Source: Thelonectria olida (taxonomy: Eukaryota > Ascomycota > Sordariomycetes > Hypocreales > Nectriaceae). Taken from it: a stretch of DNA of 64,000 nucleotides. Positions 59,672 through 64,000 of the stretch are shown here, piece after piece (the stretch's first letter is position 1; each line of letters opens with the position of its first letter). A model generated the notes under the pieces. It saw only the letters and a program-made list of their open reading frames with translations. It was not told where the DNA came from and did not search any database. The stretch is from NCBI GenBank assembly GCA_020736575.1, contig JAGPYM010000004.1, forward strand, positions 2,604,001-2,668,000, written 5' to 3'. The position numbers were made by a program, and so were the translations under genes.

Positions 59672-60566
59672 TTAGAATGCGATTCGTCGCTTTCGTCCAG
59701 TGTACTTGGATGTAGCCTTGACAATCTTTCCTTTACTCTCCATCTGCTCTTTCTTTTTGACGATCCAAGCCTTGCTACCCTTCTTCATCGTCGTGTTGTT
59801 TTTCTTGATTTGTCGACGGGCGTCCAAGACGTCGACGTTGTCCATGCCGTCGATAACACCTGTGATGTCGCCACCCTGCTTCTCGATGGATCCGCCTCCG
59901 ACAGTCAGGACGAGGTAGAGCTTCACGTTCTTGGTACCAGGGTCGTCCTCCAGCAGACCGGCACCGAAGCCAGCCTTCACTGCTGCCTGCGTAATCATGT
60001 GTCGTTGTTGGTCGTTCTTGGGGTAGAACTGGCATACGGCTCGTCCGCCTCGCTTTAGGGATGCGTAAAGGCCGTTGAAGAACCGGGTAAGTCGTCCGGC
60101 AGGAGAGGTATCGCTGGTCTCGGCGCTGCAAAGCCATTGAATGGCAGAGATGCTGATGGCGGCATCAAATGTGCCGGCTCGGAATGGCACTCCCTGGCCG
60201 ATGTCGGCTAGCATGAGGTCACCCTCTACATCCCGCTGCAACGCAATGTCGAGCATGGAAGGCGATACGTCCATGCCAATCCAGGTGTGAGGACCGCCTT
60301 CTTCAGGTTCGAGCGAGGAGAGGATTTCGCCAGACAGACCGCTGCCGCAACCAACGTCGAGAATGAGCGAGGGGCCCTTTAGATCCAGGAGCTCGAGAGC
60401 GCGTCGGGTCATTGAAGCTTGAATGTTTTGAATTCGAGAGCTGGTCGTGTACTTTCGGGCTTCGATATCGTCATAGTGGACGTCGGCCGCGCTGCAAGAG
60501 TGTGAGCTGGAGGGGCATTTATCGCGGGGCTCGTGTAGCATACAGAGTATCTTCGGGGCGAGACAT
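59672..60566 (-). CDS. bud23: 18S rRNA (guanine-N7)-methyltransferase Bud23
   Basis: Predicted 280-residue SAM-dependent methyltransferase that modifies a G in helix 35 region of 18S rRNA (with Trm112) during 40S assembly. Exons (complement): 60544-60566 and 59672-60491. The 52-nt GTATGC...TTGCAG intron rebuilds the conserved N-terminus MSRPEDTLAADVHYDDIEARKYT; reading straight through instead gives a non-homologous start. SAM motif I is LILDVGCGSGLSGEIL, then WIGMDVSPSML and DAAISISAIQWLC, a Bud23 hallmark. The basic tail KGKIVKATSKYTGRKRRIAF is the usual nucleolar/ribosome-binding end. Length fits the family. It is divergent from svp26, sharing a 446-base promoter region. Confidence 0.96.
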
Positions 60567-61012
60567 GGTGCTAAGTGGATTCTGGGCAGAGTACTGAATG
60601 CAAGTATTCTCAAAGAAAGGTCTCAAAGTCTGAGGTTAGGGAAAATACGTCAGCCTCGCTCGCATTCGCCGTCTTCTTCAATTCGTTTTAGCCTTCAACA
60701 AGGGTTCCGACTTTTTTGTGAAGCGGAGTGCGGCATCCTTATCGATAGCGCAAGTTCCACGGACCACTCAACTGCTAGAAAAGGCCAACGGAACGGAAAA
60801 AGCCTAGTTCCATGTTTGCTTGAAATTGTGCGACGCGCCATTGGCACAAAACGGACGGACCTTTTCTCCCTGAATCCCTGGAATGAACGTGTCCTCTGCG
60901 GGCGCTCAAATATCGGCCAGAGTTTTTCCCGCGTCACTCCGACCTCGATCTTCCTTCGCAATGTGAACGCGTTTCACTCATTCTGCCATTGCTACTGCAA
61001 TATCTTCCCATC
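60567..61012. promoter_or_regulatory. Shared divergent promoter of bud23 and svp26
   Basis: 446 bases between two divergently read start codons; no open gene. Whether the two genes are co-regulated cannot be told. Confidence 0.6.
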
Positions 61013-61697
61013 ATGTGGATTCTTCCTCTCGTCGGCTACGTCGGCGGCGCCATTGGCTTCTGCTTCTTGACGTTGGCCATTGCATCTGGTCTCTACTACT
61101 TGTCGGAGCTGGTCGAAGAGCACAGTGTCATCGCCAAGCGTCTGTTGACGCGCTTGATCTACATTGTCGTAGTCATTCAGGCGGCTCTTTGGATCGTCGA
61201 TGGCTTCCCATTCTGGTGTACCCTACTGGGAATTGTCTCCCATGTCGTGTACTTGGGCAACATGCGTCGTTTTCCTTTCGTGAGGCTGACGGATCCTCTC
61301 TTCATCCTATCTTGCCGTATGTCTTCATTCATCTTTGCTCCCATGCAACATTGCTAACCCAGTCCTAGTCTTGGTTCTTATCAACCATTATGTCTGGTTC
61401 CGACACTTCTCCAACCTGCAGTCACGCGCGTACCAGCGATCATCGTACTACGAACGGCCCGACGTGCCGACCTTTACCATGATCGCCTCCTACTTTGGTC
61501 TCTGCGTCTGGCTTGTCCCCTTTGCGCTTTTTGTCAGCCTTTCTGCGGGCGACAACGTCCTGCCCACAATGGGTACTGAGCCGGCGCGTGGACTCGACGG
61601 CAAGAGCAAGCCCCAAGGCATGATCAAGGCCATTGTCAGTCAAATTAGCAGCGCTATTGGTCAAATCGCTGGCTCCTCCGGGGTGGATAGGCCTTGA
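61013..61697 (+). CDS. svp26: ER/Golgi membrane protein Svp26 (Tex261 family)
   Basis: Predicted 210-residue multi-span membrane protein that acts as a cargo adaptor for COPII export of type II Golgi glycosyltransferases. Exons are 61013-61316 and 61369-61697; the 52-nt intron has a GCTAACCC branch site and joins LSC to LLVLINHYVWF. Family segments: the start MWILPLVGYVGGAIGFCFLTLAIASGLYYLSELVEEH, then RLIYIVVVIQAALWIVDGFPFWCTLLGIVSHVVYLGNMRRFPFV, and PDVPTFTMIASYFGLCVWLVPFALFVSLSAGDNVLP. Four to five hydrophobic spans are visible. The C-terminus is short and polar. No cleavable signal; the start Met directly precedes the first span, as in yeast. Confidence 0.95.
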
Positions 61698-62168
61698 GGC
61701 TCTTCTCCTTCCCTATCCGGGGTCATTCTTTTCAGCATCCCGTAAAGGGACAGTCGGCTGTCCAGCATCGGCGTGAATCAGCAACCAATTAGCGATGGGT
61801 AAGTCAACGACTTTTTTTATTCTTTCTGACCTCTACATGATGAACAAACCTTACGCTAGATTGTATTTGACAAGTACACCTTGTATGATCCTTTTTATTC
61901 ATAGTTACTCTGACACTATTTACCCTCCTCATCTTTCTCTTTCCGACTATTGTTTATCCTGTGAGACTAACAATAGCCAAGACAGATGCCCATATTCCCA
62001 ACCGATAAAACCATTCAAACGCGCCGCCTGGGGTATTTCAATAACGAAATGGATCGTGTCCTGTGAAATAGACACGATCTCGGCTAAGCAATGGCGAGTT
62101 AGTACACGGGGTTCGAGTCGCCGTCTTAGGTTGTCATTATCTTACCAAGAAACAACGAGGACGGGACG
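61698..62168. other. Intergenic with two-hairpin element
   Basis: svp26 3' side. Contains hairpin 1, GATCGTGTC (62052-62060) with GACACGATC (62071-62079). Also hairpin 2, CTAAG (62084-62088) and GGCGA (62093-62097) with TCGCC (62118-62122) and CTTAG (62125-62129). Otherwise no gene. Confidence 0.5.
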
Positions 62169-62447
62169 TTATGTCCTTGGTGCGCTTCCATGCCGAGCTG
62201 CATTGGACTGAGGGTTGTGCGAGCTGGACGAAGCATGGTGTGCTGGGAGTCGAGCAACAGAAGCGACAGCATGCCATGGCATTTGGTTGGGATCCTCATA
62301 CATGAAGCGTTCGAGCGAGTAGGAGGTGTCCTGAGACTGTTGAGGCCAGTATTGGAAGTGGTCCTGAGGCTTGTCGCCGCTAGCTTGGGATGCTTGATGC
62401 ACACGGCCCTTGTTCCGGGGGACTTGTACGTGGGAGTTGTCCGACAT
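62169..62447 (-). CDS. Small hydrophilic orphan protein, 92 aa
   Basis: Single-exon frame starting MSDNSHVQVPRNKGRVHQ, with a good start context (TTCGCCATGTCG) and strong preference for C/T at third positions throughout. That is the codon pattern of genuine genes in this window and makes it more than a chance frame. The protein is rich in His, Gln, Ser and Pro, with no signal peptide, membrane span or Cys, and is probably disordered. I recognise no family. Antisense frames of similar length overlap it, so expression evidence is needed. It might also be the first exon of something longer, since a G-A donor context follows poorly. Confidence 0.45.
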   Translation of the reverse strand: MSDNSHVQVPRNKGRVHQASQASGDKPQDHFQYWPQQSQDTSYSLERFMYEDPNQMPWHAVASVARLPAHHASSSSHNPQSNAARHGSAPRT

Positions 62448-63730
62448 GGCGAAGATGGGTGTAAAGCGTTGTGATATACACTATTGCTTGACAGCGTTTG
62501 GAAGAGGATGGCGAGCTTCCTCTACGACGAATATTAAAGACTTTGACCTGATGCAGAAGGATCTTGAGTTGGCTTAGTCAATCTGGCTATGAATGGGGGA
62601 CGGAAGCTCCCCTTTTATCTCATCAAGAAGAGTCTTGGGAGCTTTGGTCACGTTTGGAACAGTTGATTTACAGAGAGCTTGGCCTTGGGACCATTTGCGA
62701 TCACCTCGGACACATTGTGTTCCTTTGCCGCGAGCCATCGATTAAACGTATTTTCCTAGGCTGCAGCGTCATTCTGTTGGGAGGCTCAGGGCGACGAGAG
62801 CTTCATGAACCTCAAACATCTGGAGCCCAGGCCAAGCCACAAGGGCATCCATGAATCTCTTTGCTCGGTGAGCTACCGCCGGAAGGTCTTCCACAAGAAT
62901 TGGGCCAATCATGCAAAAGGACACAGCAAAAGATAGCCGGAAGGTTAGCGGAGGCAGTGCTCCAAAGGCCAGCTCTGCCTCTAGAGCGGAGCATAAAAGC
63001 ACATCCGAGCAAGTAGGTAATGACAAAAGCAAATATTCCTAAAAAAAAATCTCCAGTCTTGTCCTAATGTCCTCGGTGAAGCACACCGAGTCATGGCATT
63101 GTTTTGTGGCTTTTGTGCCGCCCTGGAAATGTAAAAAGCACGTCGGCACTTCGTGACAAAACGAGACAGGTACCTAGATTACATGAATGAACGCAAAAAC
63201 AACCCGACCCATGACCTTGGGCCGTTCAGCGTTGGCCACTTGCTCAAGGAAAGGAAGAAAACGTAGCTGCTGTTGCGGAGCGCGATGATGAAAGCAAGCA
63301 CCTCTGTTGAAGCAGCAGTCATCTAGTGCTTATGTATATCGCTGTGGGAATGGTTCATGATGTACTTTTGCCAATGGACGTCGAGGCTCGACAGTGCGCC
63401 GTCACTATCAAAAAGACAATAAGCCACATCCAGGCACATAAGATCGACACCAGGATCGGCACTTGGTACAACATGCGCCGGGAACAGTCACGAAGAAGTG
63501 CAAATTGAAAATTAAATCCATTTTGGTGCCTGGCTCTCAACAAAAAGACGGTGGTAAAAACAATGCAATCCCGCCCTAGAAGTACACTCTCGCCCTTACT
63601 GTGTTTTTGTTGTTGCCTCCTGTGGCTTATCCTCAGCCGCCCTTTTGGTGGTGGCGCCCAAGCATTAAAGTACGGATACACTGCGCATTTGTTGCATTTT
63701 CAGGCCGAGTCACCGAGGTGAAGGAGTGGA
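62448..63730. other. Intergenic, no gene seen
   Basis: About 1.3 kb with short overlapping frames on both strands and no recognisable protein. It includes an A8 run near 63041-63050. Confidence 0.5.
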
Positions 63731-64000
63731 CTATTGACGACGATCCTCGCTCCAGAACTTCTTGTCCACTTTATCGTCAGGTTCTTGCTTCGCATTCAAG
63801 TCGCGCTTGTGCTCGTTGAACTCGCGCCGCTGCTCGCCCCAGAACTTCTTGTCTACTTTATCGCCAGGCGCCTGGTGCCCGTGGTCGTGCTTCGCATCAA
63901 AGTCGCGGTTGTGCTCGTCGACCTCGCGCCGCTGCTCCTCGGTCAGGCTGCCCGACGAGTCCCAGCCGGGCACGCTCTGGTTGGTGATCTTGGGCTTGGC
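63731..64000 (-). CDS. C-terminal part of a charged repeat protein, 5' end outside window
   Basis: The last 89 codons of a minus-strand gene that enters from the right edge. The sequence is highly charged and built from an imperfect repeat of about 30-40 residues: DKVDKKFWGEQRREFNEHKR, with relatives starting SLTEEQRREVDEHNRD and DKVDKKFWSEDRRQ at the end. Each unit ends in an RRE/D-EH-RD-x-AK segment. No Cys or hydrophobic span is present in this part. Codons are strongly C/G-ending, supporting coding. I do not recognise the family; a late-embryogenesis- or stress-type hydrophilic protein is a guess only. The frame is open to base 64000. Confidence 0.7.
   Translation of the reverse strand, partial: AKPKITNQSVPGWDSSGSLTEEQRREVDEHNRDFDAKHDHGHQAPGDKVDKKFWGEQRREFNEHKRDLNAKQEPDDKVDKKFWSEDRRQ

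Noticed and set aside
60544..60613. Bud23 read as one exon from upstream ATG
   Set aside because: The unspliced start is non-homologous; a clean 52-nt intron rebuilds the conserved MSRPED start.

Overview
This is nuclear DNA of a filamentous ascomycete (Pezizomycotina, most likely Sordariomycetes). The genes carry short introns of about 48-100 nt with GTRNGT-like donors and CTAAC/CTGAC branch sites. The protein set is fungal: NAM8/Csx1, Ecm29, Svp26, a Ste20-type GCKIII kinase, fungal saccharopine reductase, GH47, CE16, a Goodbye-type STAND receptor and a DUF6546 relic. Genus and species cannot be fixed from the sequence. Exon boundaries were placed by hand from splice signals, reading-frame continuity and family resemblance. 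All family assignments are from recognition of the protein, not from a search.

Left part (1-33 kb) is mostly housekeeping. It holds the end of a cyclase-family gene (+), a TATDN1-like nuclease (-), a three-RRM NAM8/Csx1-like protein (-) and a 7.7 kb gene-free divergent interval. Then come ECM29 (+), a UBA-UAS-UIM-UBX Cdc48 adaptor (+), a GCKIII kinase (+), mitochondrial NAD-isocitrate dehydrogenase subunit 1 (+), the 12-exon lysine gene lys9 (-) and a 14-TM MFS drug transporter (-). The Ecm29 (proteasome) and UBX (Cdc48) genes are neighbours and both serve protein turnover. idh1 and lys9 converge. Both draw on 2-oxoglutarate/glutamate metabolism, but nothing shows co-regulation.

Middle part (33-44 kb) looks accessory. 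It holds a secreted GH47 alpha-mannosidase, a membrane-anchored CE16-like acetylesterase, a large Goodbye-NACHT-TPR-zinc-finger STAND protein (fungal NLR-like receptor) and a secreted GH16 endo-glucanase. Single-copy core genes are absent from this stretch.

Right part (45.8-64 kb) mixes both kinds. It holds a mitochondrial-type class III CoA-transferase, a single-pass membrane protein, a decayed DUF6546/F-box-like gene, a TENA/THI-4-like protein, Sm D2 (eight exons for 117 residues), a YtcJ-type amidohydrolase, the 18S rRNA methyltransferase BUD23, the ER/Golgi protein SVP26, a small orphan gene and the C-terminal end of a repeat-rich hydrophilic protein.

Most interesting signals: two frame-supported GC-AG introns (ecm29, lys9), a 12-nt microexon in lys9, a one-base frame slip at a six-G tract in the csx1-like gene, the NLR with unusual motif variants, the multiply broken DUF6546 gene, and two intergenic clusters of inverted repeats that may be structured RNAs. 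I found no tRNA, rRNA, CRISPR or intact transposon.
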